From Sulfuricurvum sp. (lineage in GTDB: Bacteria > Campylobacterota > Campylobacteria > Campylobacterales > Sulfurimonadaceae), in assembly GCA_030692765.1 (NCBI GenBank), contig JAUYUB010000021.1:21744-85743 (forward strand): a stretch of 64,000 nt of DNA, written 5' to 3'. This document shows, piece after piece, positions 18,831 to 27,967 of this stretch. The position numbers were made by a program, and so were the translations under genes. The number at the start of each line of letters is the position of its first letter. Position 1 is the first letter of the stretch. The notes beneath the pieces are model-generated. The model saw only the letters and a list, made by a program, of their open reading frames with translations. It had not been told where the DNA came from and made no database searches.

Positions 18831-19339
18831 TAAAACTCGAAAGTACTAGGATTGCGGGTATCGGCTTTGAGATTGTAATAGCGCTGGTTTTCACCGACCG
18901 TTACTCTTGCCATAATGTCCCATCGTCCCGCTTTTGGCAGATCGATGGCTTTGAAAGTATAAACACCATTCTCAACGACAGGTTTATCAAGTGCAATATC
19001 AAACTTAACGGTATCAGGGCGCGTTAACACGACACTTAGATTTGCGTCATCAACCGCCTTGCCGGATTTGTCTTTGATCTCATAGGCAACGACAGAGGCT
19101 TGATTCGTGATTTGCGGAGTCAAAAAAGCTATTGTGTATTTTTTATCAAATTCTATTTTTGCATTAATGATATTATTAACATTATCGTCATACTCATGGT
19201 AACTTTGCATCCCGTATTCTGACATCTCAACAGGGTTACTAATGGCTACTTTAATCGTTCCAATAGCAAATCCAATAACGATGACAGTCGATACACCAAT
19301 GATCCATGGCCATTTTTTGCCTGCATTTTTATCGATCAT
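18830..19339 (-). CDS. FixH-family protein of the cbb3 oxidase operon
   Basis: This 169-residue membrane-anchored protein has a basic start, one membrane segment (about 11-32, PWIIGVSTVIVIGFAIGTI) and a periplasmic beta-rich domain with LPKAGRWDIMARV, the conserved core of FixH/CcoH proteins. FixH-type proteins aid assembly or copper loading of cbb3-type cytochrome oxidases. It overlaps the upstream TPM-like gene by 4 bp and sits at the end of the ccoNOQP operon, as in Campylobacter jejuni. Confidence 0.8.
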   Translation of the reverse strand: MIDKNAGKKWPWIIGVSTVIVIGFAIGTIKVAISNPVEMSEYGMQSYHEYDDNVNNIINAKIEFDKKYTIAFLTPQITNQASVVAYEIKDKSGKAVDDANLSVVLTRPDTVKFDIALDKPVVENGVYTFKAIDLPKAGRWDIMARVTVGENQRYYNLKADTRNPSTFEF

Positions 19340-20037
19340 GCTTCATCCTGCTTTCTTTTCTTTAAAAAACGGCCCCAGACATATCTGCCCAATGCAATCA
19401 ATATCGTACCATAAAATATTACTCGTATAATATCAATAAAGGTTTGACTCTCCGTCCCAGCAGAGGTGCTTAGCGCTTGACCTCTCGAAGCGGCAATTTG
19501 TTCTGCTGTATCCGCATAACCGTTGAACATACCGACTGCGTATTTTTTAACGATATCCTCGCCCTTGGCACGCTCAGCCAAGATTGGCAATACCGTTCCA
19601 CCGCTGTTGGACAACAACTCTTTTGCTTCATCGAGACTACGAGCAAACAATATACTGCTCACAACGGCACCAATAAAAGTCGCATTGGGATTAAGGATCT
19701 GTGCCTTATTAAAATCTTTGTATAAAGACGCAGGACGCGCCAAGATATCAACTTGTTTTTGCAATTCTACAAACGTCATTATCACTGCAGAATCATTTGT
19801 ATCTGCGCTGATACGTTTTTCAAAATCACTGATTGATTCATTGTTTTCCAAATCACGGACCATAACCAAATAAAGAGAAACACCTGTCTTAGCTTTAAGC
19901 TCAGCGCCTATGGTTTCAATTTGTTTCGTAAATTCTGGATTCTTGACAACTTCGTCTTTATACAAAAATTCTGCATGTAGGGAAGAAAAAAATATGCCTA
20001 GCAGTGTGAGGGCCGCGAGCCCTCGTGAAAGTTTCAA
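19336..20037 (-). CDS. Secreted TPM/YgcG-like protein with C-terminal membrane anchor
   Basis: This 233-residue protein, counted from TTG 20037, has a signal peptide ending at SSLHA and a TPM-like domain (KQIETIGAELKAKTGVSLYLVMVRDLE...). It ends in one membrane segment (IIRVIFYGTILIALGRYVW) and a basic cytoplasmic tail. The longest frame goes back to 20085 but would give a poor leader and overlap the preceding small gene; TTG with AGGG upstream gives a proper signal peptide. Its position in the cco operon is conserved in Campylobacter, which suggests a role in oxidase biogenesis. The function is not known. Confidence 0.65.
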   Translation of the reverse strand: MKLSRGLAALTLLGIFFSSLHAEFLYKDEVVKNPEFTKQIETIGAELKAKTGVSLYLVMVRDLENNESISDFEKRISADTNDSAVIMTFVELQKQVDILARPASLYKDFNKAQILNPNATFIGAVVSSILFARSLDEAKELLSNSGGTVLPILAERAKGEDIVKKYAVGMFNGYADTAEQIAASRGQALSTSAGTESQTFIDIIRVIFYGTILIALGRYVWGRFLKKRKQDEA

Positions 20038-20045
20038 TAAAGACC

Positions 20046-20147
20046 CTATCCGACAAACAAGTGGTTCGGTGTCAACACCGCCCACAAGGTTACTGCAGCA
20101 CTTACTATCAATGCAAGTGTGATGAGTTTATCCATGTGCTTTGCCAT
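20046..20147 (-). CDS. 33-residue single-span membrane protein in the cco operon
   Basis: This very short gene lies between the DUF4006 and TPM-like genes. It encodes 33 residues: a short start (MAKHMDK), one hydrophobic span (LITLALIVSAAVTLWAVL) and a short tail ending FVG. AAGGAG stands seven bases before the ATG, a strong ribosome site for so small a frame. It begins 10 bp after the DUF4006 stop and ends just before the next gene. It may be a small oxidase subunit or assembly factor, by analogy with CcoQ, CcoS and CcoM-like proteins; this is inference from size and place. Confidence 0.7.
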   Translation of the reverse strand: MAKHMDKLITLALIVSAAVTLWAVLTPNHLFVG

Positions 20148-20157
20148 ACTAAACTCC

Positions 20158-20370
20158 TTACTTTACGTCGACCACATGCTTAGCACTGTCAGTACTGAAC
20201 ATCTGGATCTCTTTTTCATTGTCAATTTTATAAAAATTGTTTGCATTGGCAGCTTGCGTAACTACCGAGAAATACGTGAGTACTCCTACGATAGAGAGCA
20301 ATAAAACAACTGCTATTAACATGCCTGTGATGCCATCTAGTGAAAATAGACTACGATTTTCGTTTTCCAT
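20158..20370 (-). CDS. DUF4006 family membrane protein
   Basis: This 70-residue protein has the DUF4006 core GITGMLIAVVLLLSIVGVLTYF as its single membrane segment (about 13-36), and the rest is probably periplasmic. The family is found beside ccoP in Campylobacterota. The second of two adjacent ATG codons is chosen because AAGGGG lies six bases before it. It follows ccoP by 10 bp. Its role is unknown; its place implies a link to cbb3 oxidase assembly or stability. Confidence 0.85.
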   Translation of the reverse strand: MENENRSLFSLDGITGMLIAVVLLLSIVGVLTYFSVVTQAANANNFYKIDNEKEIQMFSTDSAKHVVDVK

Positions 20371-20380
20371 CATTTGCCCC

Positions 20381-21328
20381 TTATTTTTGACTCAAGCTTG
20401 CAACATAGGCATTCACTGCTTTATGCTGAACTTCAGTTAGGTTAGTAAATGCCGGCATTGCACCAATAGCACCTTTTTTACCATGATTAAGGACCATATC
20501 AACCATTGCTGGAGACATCTGCGCAATGTTTGGAGCAACCATCTCCATACCCTTACCATCAGCACCGTGACATGCTGCACATGTGCCAGCAAATACCGCT
20601 GCACCCGCAGCATCATCTGCTTTTAGTCCATTAGCAACGTATTTAGATACTGCATCAATCTCAGCATCGGTAATAAGTGCATTGGTAGCTGTGTTCAACA
20701 AACCGTTACGATCAGGCATAGGCATACTTGTTCCCAATAGATTGCTATTTGAACCTTTTATCAAAACATGTTTGACAGATGCTTCGGAAATACGTGTATT
20801 CAAATCAGCTGCTTGACCGTTCATACCATCAGCTTGTAGACCATGACATGGTGCACATTGCACGATGAAGATTGATTCACCCATCTCTTTGAGTGTCTCA
20901 TCATCCATATTTTTATGCTGCTCATTAAACTTTGTATCATGTGCAGCAACGTATTGATTGTATTCACCGATTTGTGAATACGAATTGACAGGATATCCTG
21001 CAAGAAAATACCAAATCGCCCAAACGATCAAACCAAGATAAGCAACGGCCCATCCAAAAGGTGGTTCGTTTTTATACTCACCAATACCATCCCAGCTTTC
21101 TTCTGCAAGATTACCGCTTGCTGTATCGTTTTGCATCTGTCGAACGTATTTTGTAACGACAAATGTTGTTATGATAACAAGGACTACTGCGCCTGCGATC
21201 GCAAGCATATTTACCCAGTCGCCATCTTTTAAAAACTTATCTAAACCGCCAGCCATTTCAACTGCCGCATAAGTAAAGCCAAGCATTGCAATTGTAACTA
21301 TGATAGCAGCTAATACTGTCTTATTCAT
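20381..21328 (-). CDS. ccoP: cbb3 cytochrome oxidase subunit III, diheme cytochrome c
   Basis: CcoP takes electrons from soluble cytochromes and passes them to CcoO and CcoN. The 315 residues include two N-terminal membrane segments (about 5-25 and 42-60) and a third hydrophobic stretch near 94-112. Two class I heme c domains follow, with CAPCH at 158-162 and CAACH at 250-254; methionine ligands are probably in the MPMPDRNG and AMPAFTN regions. Its start overlaps the ccoQ end by 8 bp. Confidence 0.97.
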   Translation of the reverse strand: MNKTVLAAIIVTIAMLGFTYAAVEMAGGLDKFLKDGDWVNMLAIAGAVVLVIITTFVVTKYVRQMQNDTASGNLAEESWDGIGEYKNEPPFGWAVAYLGLIVWAIWYFLAGYPVNSYSQIGEYNQYVAAHDTKFNEQHKNMDDETLKEMGESIFIVQCAPCHGLQADGMNGQAADLNTRISEASVKHVLIKGSNSNLLGTSMPMPDRNGLLNTATNALITDAEIDAVSKYVANGLKADDAAGAAVFAGTCAACHGADGKGMEMVAPNIAQMSPAMVDMVLNHGKKGAIGAMPAFTNLTEVQHKAVNAYVASLSQK

Positions 21329-21548
21329 CTATGCCTCCTACTTTTTTCTCGTCATCTTTAGAGACCGCTTCGACCGGTTGATCGGTGATCTCATCATGCA
21401 GCGCGATATTGCTGTATTTTTCATAATCGCGTGACCCGTCTTTCTGTGAGCTGTAAAGGTGATAGATGTACGAATACAATAAAACCACCATAAAGGCTGT
21501 AAAGAAAAAAAAGCCGTACGCCTGAAGTGTTGCAATATCCACGCTCAT
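21321..21548 (-). CDS. ccoQ: cbb3 oxidase small subunit CcoQ
   Basis: This 75-residue protein has one membrane segment (about 8-31) and a charged cytoplasmic tail with the YSSQKDGSRDYEKYSN segment usual for CcoQ/FixQ. It lies 3 bp after ccoO and overlaps ccoP. It stabilises the oxidase complex. Confidence 0.93.
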   Translation of the reverse strand: MSVDIATLQAYGFFFFTAFMVVLLYSYIYHLYSSQKDGSRDYEKYSNIALHDEITDQPVEAVSKDDEKKVGGIDE

Positions 21549-21551
21549 CCT

Positions 21552-22244
21552 TTATTTCAATCGGTTAAGATACGCAATAAGTGCAACAATTTCAGGAACC
21601 TGACCTGCTGCCACTGCATCTTTAACAGCTTGATCTTTCATATCTGCCGCAACCACTTTTGCTTCTTCAAGAGCCGATGCGCGAGCACCTTCCAATGTAT
21701 CCGCTAAAGCAACCGTTACTTTTGAACCATCCGCCATTGGAAGTTCTTTATTATAAGGAACCGCAAAAAACTTTTGGATTGTCAACTGCTCTGCATAGGC
21801 AGTATCAATATCCGCTGTATTCTTAAACAACCATGTATATGCAGGCATGATAGAACCAGGCACAACCGCTGCAGGATCTTTCATATGAGTCTCATGCCAG
21901 TCTGTCGTACGGTAGTTACCTACACGCATCAAATCAGGACCTGTACGTTTTGAACCCCATAGGAATGGACGATCGTAGGCATATTCACCACTCGTAGAGT
22001 AATGACCATAACGATCTGTTTCTGATTTAAACGGACGAATCAGCTGTGAATGACACCCATTACAGTTGTTTTTAATATACACCCAACGGCCCGTTAGTTC
22101 CAGTGTTGAATAAGGCTTAGCCCCGACGATTGGTCGAGACGCTTGCGCAAAGTTTGGCAGAATCTCAACGAGACCTGCAAAGGCAATAACAACGAAAACA
22201 GTAACCGCAAAAAAGAACGGGTTTTTTTCTAACCAGTGAAACAT
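21552..22244 (-). CDS. ccoO: cbb3 oxidase subunit II, monoheme cytochrome c
   Basis: This 230-residue membrane-anchored cytochrome c has a membrane segment at 10-29, heme motif CNGCH at 61-65 and the MPAYTWLF region bearing the likely axial methionine. The start is ATG 22244, where GGAGG stands five bases upstream. A longer frame reaching 22307 would run into ccoN and has no ribosome site. It passes electrons from CcoP to CcoN. Confidence 0.96.
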   Translation of the reverse strand: MFHWLEKNPFFFAVTVFVVIAFAGLVEILPNFAQASRPIVGAKPYSTLELTGRWVYIKNNCNGCHSQLIRPFKSETDRYGHYSTSGEYAYDRPFLWGSKRTGPDLMRVGNYRTTDWHETHMKDPAAVVPGSIMPAYTWLFKNTADIDTAYAEQLTIQKFFAVPYNKELPMADGSKVTVALADTLEGARASALEEAKVVAADMKDQAVKDAVAAGQVPEIVALIAYLNRLK

Positions 22245-22257
22245 TTTCCCCTCCTTC

Positions 22258-23739
22258 TTAAGCGCCCATAGGCGTTGCGTTTTGAAGCTCATGTTCTTCA
22301 ACAACACGAGAGCTTGTCATTGTTTTGTACATATTGTACGCAAACATCACCATACCCACTAAGTACAATGTACCACCAACTGCACGGATTATAAAGTACG
22401 GATGCAATACAACAACCGTATCAATAAATGAGTAAGCAAGATTACCGAACTCATCGTGAGCACGCCACATCATCCCTTGCGTGATACCCGCAATCCACAT
22501 AGATGTGAAATACAAAATAACCCCAAGTGTTTGGATCCAGAACTGCATCCCCATCAACGATTTGGAATAAATCTCACGCTTGAACATACGCGGCGCCATA
22601 TGGAACAGCGCAGCAATAACCATAAATCCAACCCAGCCTAGTGCACCATCATGAACGTGACCAACAATCCAGTCCGTAAAGTGGGCCAAAGCATTAACCG
22701 ATTTAATCGCTTGGATTGGACCTTCTAATGTAGAGAACATATAGAAAGTTGACGCCATAACCATAAATTTGATCAATGGACTTGCTGCAACTTGCTGCCA
22801 TTCACCCTTCATCGTCAGAAGCATATTGACTGCTGAACCCCATGATGGAAGAATAAGGACAACCGAGAATACAGAACCCATCGTTTGCATCCAGTCAGGA
22901 ACCGTCGAGAACAACAAGTGGTGTCCACCCGCCCAAAGGTATACAAACATCAAGCCCCAAAATGCGAGCAAAGACAATTTATACGAATAAACCGCTTGTC
23001 CTGATTCTTTTGGCAAGAAATAGTAACTCATCGCAATAATAGGTGTAGTTAAAACAAACGCAACCGCATTGTGCCCAAACCACCACTGAACTAACGCATC
23101 ATTCGTCCCTGCATACATCGAAACCGAGTGATACCAGTTACCAATTCCGCCTGATGCAAGATACGTAGGAATCTCCGCATTATTGAAGATATGAAGCATT
23201 GCAACGGCTAAGAAAGTCGCAATATAGTACCAAATAGAGATGTACAATGATTTTTCACGGCGAATACCGATCAAACCAAAAATACTGATACCCCATAAAA
23301 CCCATACAACAACAATACCCAAATCAATTGGCCACTCAAATTCTGAGTACTCTTTTGAACTGGTAATCCCTAACTGTAAGCCTATAACGATAATAATCGA
23401 TGCCGCCATGTAAATCCAAAAATGGGCTTTACCGACAAACATCAAAAATTTCGACTCTGCCATTGAAACTTTTAAAACACGCTGACCTATATAATACCAT
23501 GTAGACCAAACCGCACTCAAAACAAATCCGTAAATAACACTATCCGTGTGAATCGCACGTAAACGACCAAAATTGGTGTATTCAGCAAACTCAACACCCA
23601 GGATATAGTTAAATTGTGGAAATGCCATCTGCCATGCTAACACAACTCCTGCAAGCATACCAGCAACACCGACGAATATAGCATTGTACATAAACAGTTT
23701 AGCAACTGTATAGTCATACTCTAATGGACGATTTTCCAT
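22258..23739 (-). CDS. ccoN: cbb3 oxidase catalytic subunit I
   Basis: CcoN is the heme-copper core that reduces oxygen and pumps protons. The 493 residues have about 12 membrane segments. The histidines include WWFGHNAVAF (copper/tyrosine region), AGGHHLLFSTVPDW (copper B pair) and VGHVHDGALGW (heme ligands). AGGAGG precedes the ATG. It is the first gene of an operon running ccoN-O-Q-P-DUF4006-small protein-TPM-fixH and perhaps into addBA. High-affinity oxygen use suits microaerobic life. Confidence 0.98.
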   Translation of the reverse strand: MENRPLEYDYTVAKLFMYNAIFVGVAGMLAGVVLAWQMAFPQFNYILGVEFAEYTNFGRLRAIHTDSVIYGFVLSAVWSTWYYIGQRVLKVSMAESKFLMFVGKAHFWIYMAASIIIVIGLQLGITSSKEYSEFEWPIDLGIVVVWVLWGISIFGLIGIRREKSLYISIWYYIATFLAVAMLHIFNNAEIPTYLASGGIGNWYHSVSMYAGTNDALVQWWFGHNAVAFVLTTPIIAMSYYFLPKESGQAVYSYKLSLLAFWGLMFVYLWAGGHHLLFSTVPDWMQTMGSVFSVVLILPSWGSAVNMLLTMKGEWQQVAASPLIKFMVMASTFYMFSTLEGPIQAIKSVNALAHFTDWIVGHVHDGALGWVGFMVIAALFHMAPRMFKREIYSKSLMGMQFWIQTLGVILYFTSMWIAGITQGMMWRAHDEFGNLAYSFIDTVVVLHPYFIIRAVGGTLYLVGMVMFAYNMYKTMTSSRVVEEHELQNATPMGA

Positions 23740-23776
23740 ATATTACCTCCTTAAAATTCAAAGCATAAGAGCCTCA

Positions 23777-23795
23777 TTGTGTTTCTTAAACACAA
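23777..23795. promoter_or_regulatory. 19-bp palindrome in the ccoN leader
   Basis: TTGTGTTT-CTT-AAACACAA is a perfect eight-base inverted repeat with a three-base centre, 38-56 bp before the ccoN ATG. It may be an operator for a dimeric regulator or an mRNA hairpin. It does not match the FNR consensus (TTGAT-N4-ATCAA). Confidence 0.45.
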
Positions 23796-23938
23796 ATGTA
23801 ACAGTTCCAGGCTATTAGACACTCTAATGATAGCGATAGAAATATTTAATGAATCTTAAATTATTAATCTTTTTGCTCATTTTGACAACTTATTGATATT
23901 CTTAAGATTTTTAAAAGAATTGCGTGATAAATAGTGAA

Positions 23939-23957
23939 GCCGATTTAAAAAATCGGC
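23939..23957 (-). terminator. Hairpin terminator after carA
   Basis: An eight-base-pair stem GCCGATTT/AAATCGGC with a three-base loop, starting 16 bp after the carA stop. The tail after it is T-rich but broken (TTCACTATTT). It separates carA from the ccoN promoter region. Confidence 0.6.
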
Positions 23958-23973
23958 GAAGAAATAAGAAGTT

Positions 23974-25101
23974 TTAGCGCTGGATAAGGGTTAAAAACTC
24001 TTGAAAGATATAACGGCTCTCTTTTGGCCCAGGACTGGCTTCAGGGTGGTGCTGAACTGAAAAAACAGGTCCCGTTTTATAACTCAGTCCCTCGATCGTG
24101 TTGTCAAAAAGGTTAACGTGCGTAACCTCCGCAATTTCACGTACCGATTCAGGAACATTATAATTATGATTTTGAGCGGTTATTTCTACCATTCCCGTTT
24201 TTACGTTTTTAACCGGATGATTTCCGCCATGGTGACCGAATTTCAATTTATGCGTATCATGTCCATGCGCAATACTTAACAGCTGGTGTCCCAAACAGAT
24301 ACCGAACAAAGGAATTTTACGAGCAATGAGCTTTTTAATCTCATCTTGTTCTTTTTTAAGCACCAAAGGGTCTCCCGGTCCATTGGAGAGAAAAACACCA
24401 TCAATCGCATGTGCATCGTACTTTGCTATGAGATCATCGGCACTGAAATCGTTCGGGTAAACATTTACTTCTAATCCCACCTGGGTAAGTTCATTCAAAA
24501 TATTACGTTTAACTCCAAAATCAATGGCCGCAATTTTTGCTTTTACTTTTGGCGCTTCATTGTATTTGAAAGTAACCGGATTGTAAACGCCTGACGTATG
24601 ACGGTAAGCCGTTTTAGTACTTACTTCCTCTATGTAATTCACCTCTTCAATACGTGGTGCTGCTTCGAGAAGTGCTTTGAGTTGCGCTTTATCGCTTACT
24701 TTCGTAGAAGCAATCATCATCATTGCCCCTTGTGTGCGAAGCATCTTCGTCAAATAACGGGTATCAATATCGCATATACCGATCACTCCGTGTTTTTCCA
24801 AAAAGGTGTGAAGTGCCTCTGTGGCACGGAAGTTCGAATGTGCACTTTGATATTGGCGGACAATTACCCCTTTACAATGGGCAGCAGCACTTTCCATATC
24901 TTCGTCATTGACACCGACATTTCCGATTTCCGGCATAGTAAACGTGATAAACTGACCTGCATAGGATGGATCGGAGATAATCTCTTGATACCCGGTCAAC
25001 GAGGTATTGAAAACAATTTCACCCACATTGGTTGTGTCAGCCCCAAAACTTTTTGCTTGGATATAGGTCCCGTTTTCTAAATAAATCCATACATCACGCA
25101 T
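23974..25101 (-). CDS. carA: Carbamoyl-phosphate synthase small (glutaminase) subunit
   Basis: CarA splits glutamine and feeds ammonia to CarB to make carbamoyl phosphate for arginine and pyrimidines. The 375-residue length is normal. The class I amidotransferase site shows C269 in FGICLGHQ and the His/Glu pair in VQHHPEASPGP. The N-terminal GEIVFNTSLTGYQEIISDPSYAGQ domain is typical. Its ATG shares one base with the DUF507 stop (TAATG). carB is not in the window. Carbamoyl phosphate is also the donor for the NodU-type carbamoyltransferase at 56 kb. Confidence 0.97.
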   Translation of the reverse strand: MRDVWIYLENGTYIQAKSFGADTTNVGEIVFNTSLTGYQEIISDPSYAGQFITFTMPEIGNVGVNDEDMESAAAHCKGVIVRQYQSAHSNFRATEALHTFLEKHGVIGICDIDTRYLTKMLRTQGAMMMIASTKVSDKAQLKALLEAAPRIEEVNYIEEVSTKTAYRHTSGVYNPVTFKYNEAPKVKAKIAAIDFGVKRNILNELTQVGLEVNVYPNDFSADDLIAKYDAHAIDGVFLSNGPGDPLVLKKEQDEIKKLIARKIPLFGICLGHQLLSIAHGHDTHKLKFGHHGGNHPVKNVKTGMVEITAQNHNYNVPESVREIAEVTHVNLFDNTIEGLSYKTGPVFSVQHHPEASPGPKESRYIFQEFLTLIQR

Positions 25102-25652
25102 TACGAAAGCCCTCTTCGCGCCAATTCATCTTTGTAAAATTTTTCATACAAAATTTCATACTCATCCGTACCCGGAATCACACGACGCTTGTAGCTTTTG
25201 ATCTTTTCATACACCGCCGATTCAATTTCGCCCGCATCCGCTATGAACTTCGTCATTGAATCGTAAATGATATTTTTAACGCGATTCTCACTCACATCAT
25301 ATTTAATCAGATCTTCCTCATAAAGTTCATTGAGAATTTTGTGCGCTATATCTGAATACCTGTCTTCATACGATAAGATAACATCAAATTCAGCTGCCAG
25401 TTTTTTCTTGATCATAAAAAAGAGTTGACGCTCGTCCGCTAGATAATAATCAATCTGTTCTTCATTCGCATTAACAATTTCATTGACTTTTTCTTCAAGT
25501 GCCATCTCACGTTTAACATTCTCAACCAATATCTTCTCAGCCTCTTTGGCCGCTGCTTCCAAACCATGAGTCATTGTTACTAGGCCACTGCGATTTAAAT
25601 CTACGGCAATTCGACTCGCTATGTGGGGTATATGTGAGAGTGAAACTTTCAT
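25101..25652 (-). CDS. DUF507 family protein
   Basis: This 183-residue, highly charged and mostly helical protein fits the DUF507 family, which is found widely in Campylobacterota and Aquificota. Two repeat-like halves are visible (residues 10-95 and 100-183), each with an E-x-K-x-x-x-E-rich helix. No signal peptide or catalytic motif is seen. It overlaps carA by one base, an arrangement that implies coupled translation. The function is unknown. Confidence 0.8.
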   Translation of the reverse strand: MKVSLSHIPHIASRIAVDLNRSGLVTMTHGLEAAAKEAEKILVENVKREMALEEKVNEIVNANEEQIDYYLADERQLFFMIKKKLAAEFDVILSYEDRYSDIAHKILNELYEEDLIKYDVSENRVKNIIYDSMTKFIADAGEIESAVYEKIKSYKRRVIPGTDEYEILYEKFYKDELARRGLS

Positions 25653-25677
25653 TATCCAGCCCTATTTCTTTTTTCTT

Positions 25678-25683
25678 ATTGTA
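25678..25683 (-). promoter_or_regulatory. Putative -10 box of DUF507-carA
   Basis: TACAAT on the minus strand, about 26 bp before the DUF507 start and after the motE hairpin. Confidence 0.3.
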
Positions 25684-25693
25684 CTTTAGATGT

Positions 25694-25713
25694 CCTCTAA
25701 AATGGCTTAGAGG
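25694..25713 (-). terminator. Possible terminator after motE
   Basis: A seven-base-pair stem CCTCTAA/TTAGAGG with a six-base loop, 12 bp after the motE stop. There is no strong U tract. It separates the purA-motE operon from DUF507-carA. Confidence 0.4.
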
Positions 25714-25724
25714 AGGCTTACGCG

Positions 25725-26258
25725 TTATTTTTGAGGTGCATCTGATGGAATTTTTCGCAGCGATGCAGTAATCTCTGACCCTTTTTTCGGATCCATCTTC
25801 GCCAATATCTGCCCAACGACCTTGGAATTTAAAGTGCTCATGATAGAAGATGCTTCTTCTGTAGACATTTGAGAAAGAATGCCGGCGGATGCTGAGGGTT
25901 TCATTTTAGCAAACGTCTGAGATACTTTGTCAGATTTCAACTGTTTTATCTCGGCGAGTACTTTCTTATTCTCTTCAAGAATTTTCTTAACAGAGGCTTC
26001 TTTAGCTGCAATCTCTTGTAATTTTTGATCTACGCGGCTGTCTTTTCCCTTTACAACAGACTCTTTTTTCTTCAATAAATCTTCCGTTGCCCTCTTGAGT
26101 GCATCAAGGGATTGGCGTTCTTCATCAATACGGCTCAACTCAATCAAAAGCTCATTCTTACGTGATTCAAAAATCTTGGTACACTCATACGATTTCGTAC
26201 CTTGACTACCTAATAACACACTTCCCATGTAAAAAGTCAGTAATAATAAATATCTCAC
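25725..26258 (-). CDS. MotE-like periplasmic flagellar chaperone
   Basis: This 177-residue protein has a signal peptide, a long charged coiled coil (about 25-100) and a C-terminal MgtE-N/FliG-like helical domain (FAKMKPSASAGILSQM...ILAKMDPKKGSEI). This is the build of MotE proteins, which support the flagellar motor stator or periplasmic scaffold. GTG 26258 is chosen since it overlaps the fliJ stop as GTGA with AAGG upstream; GTG 26264 is the longer choice. It ends a purA-fliJ-motE run. Confidence 0.75.
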   Translation of the reverse strand: MRYLLLLTFYMGSVLLGSQGTKSYECTKIFESRKNELLIELSRIDEERQSLDALKRATEDLLKKKESVVKGKDSRVDQKLQEIAAKEASVKKILEENKKVLAEIKQLKSDKVSQTFAKMKPSASAGILSQMSTEEASSIMSTLNSKVVGQILAKMDPKKGSEITASLRKIPSDAPQK

Positions 26259-26674
26259 AGCCACACCTTTTTGTAGGTAATTGTCCCGATTTCATCTAAC
26301 ATTTTTGCCTCTTCCTGTTTTGCTTTTGCCATCATCGCTTCTACTTCTTGAACCTCAAGGTAATTGAATTTTTCAAATTCTATTCGAGACAACCGAAAAG
26401 CCTCTCGTGCAGCATGTTGATTCATCCCCGCACGTTCGACTCTCAAACGGCACGTCTCAATTTCGCGATGGTGCGCTTGAAGTATCATCTGTGCTTGTAA
26501 AAGTTCACCGATAGGGCCGTTAGAAGGAGATTCAAAAGTGGAAAGTTGCGCGTAAGCATTGCGTAATGCAGTATCGCTGAGGGTAACTTCAGTGTTTGCA
26601 TTCAAAAGCTGTTGTTCTGTTTTGTCCAATGCCTGTTTTTTGAGCTTCACCAAAGGTTCATAGCGTGATTTCAT
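26255..26674 (-). CDS. FliJ-like flagellar export protein
   Basis: This 139-residue, almost wholly helical protein forms a coiled coil with heptads through residues 10-130 and the late EFEKFNYLEVQEVEAMM segment. It fits FliJ, the central stalk-like part of the flagellar export ATPase complex. Sequence similarity is low in this family, so the call rests on size, coiled-coil form and the coupled MotE-like gene next to it. It lies 33 bp after purA. Confidence 0.68.
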   Translation of the reverse strand: MKSRYEPLVKLKKQALDKTEQQLLNANTEVTLSDTALRNAYAQLSTFESPSNGPIGELLQAQMILQAHHREIETCRLRVERAGMNQHAAREAFRLSRIEFEKFNYLEVQEVEAMMAKAKQEEAKMLDEIGTITYKKVWL

Positions 26675-26707
26675 GGCGTCGCTCCCCTTTGGTTTAGAAT
26701 CTTTGTT

Positions 26708-27967
<1,260 letters not shown>

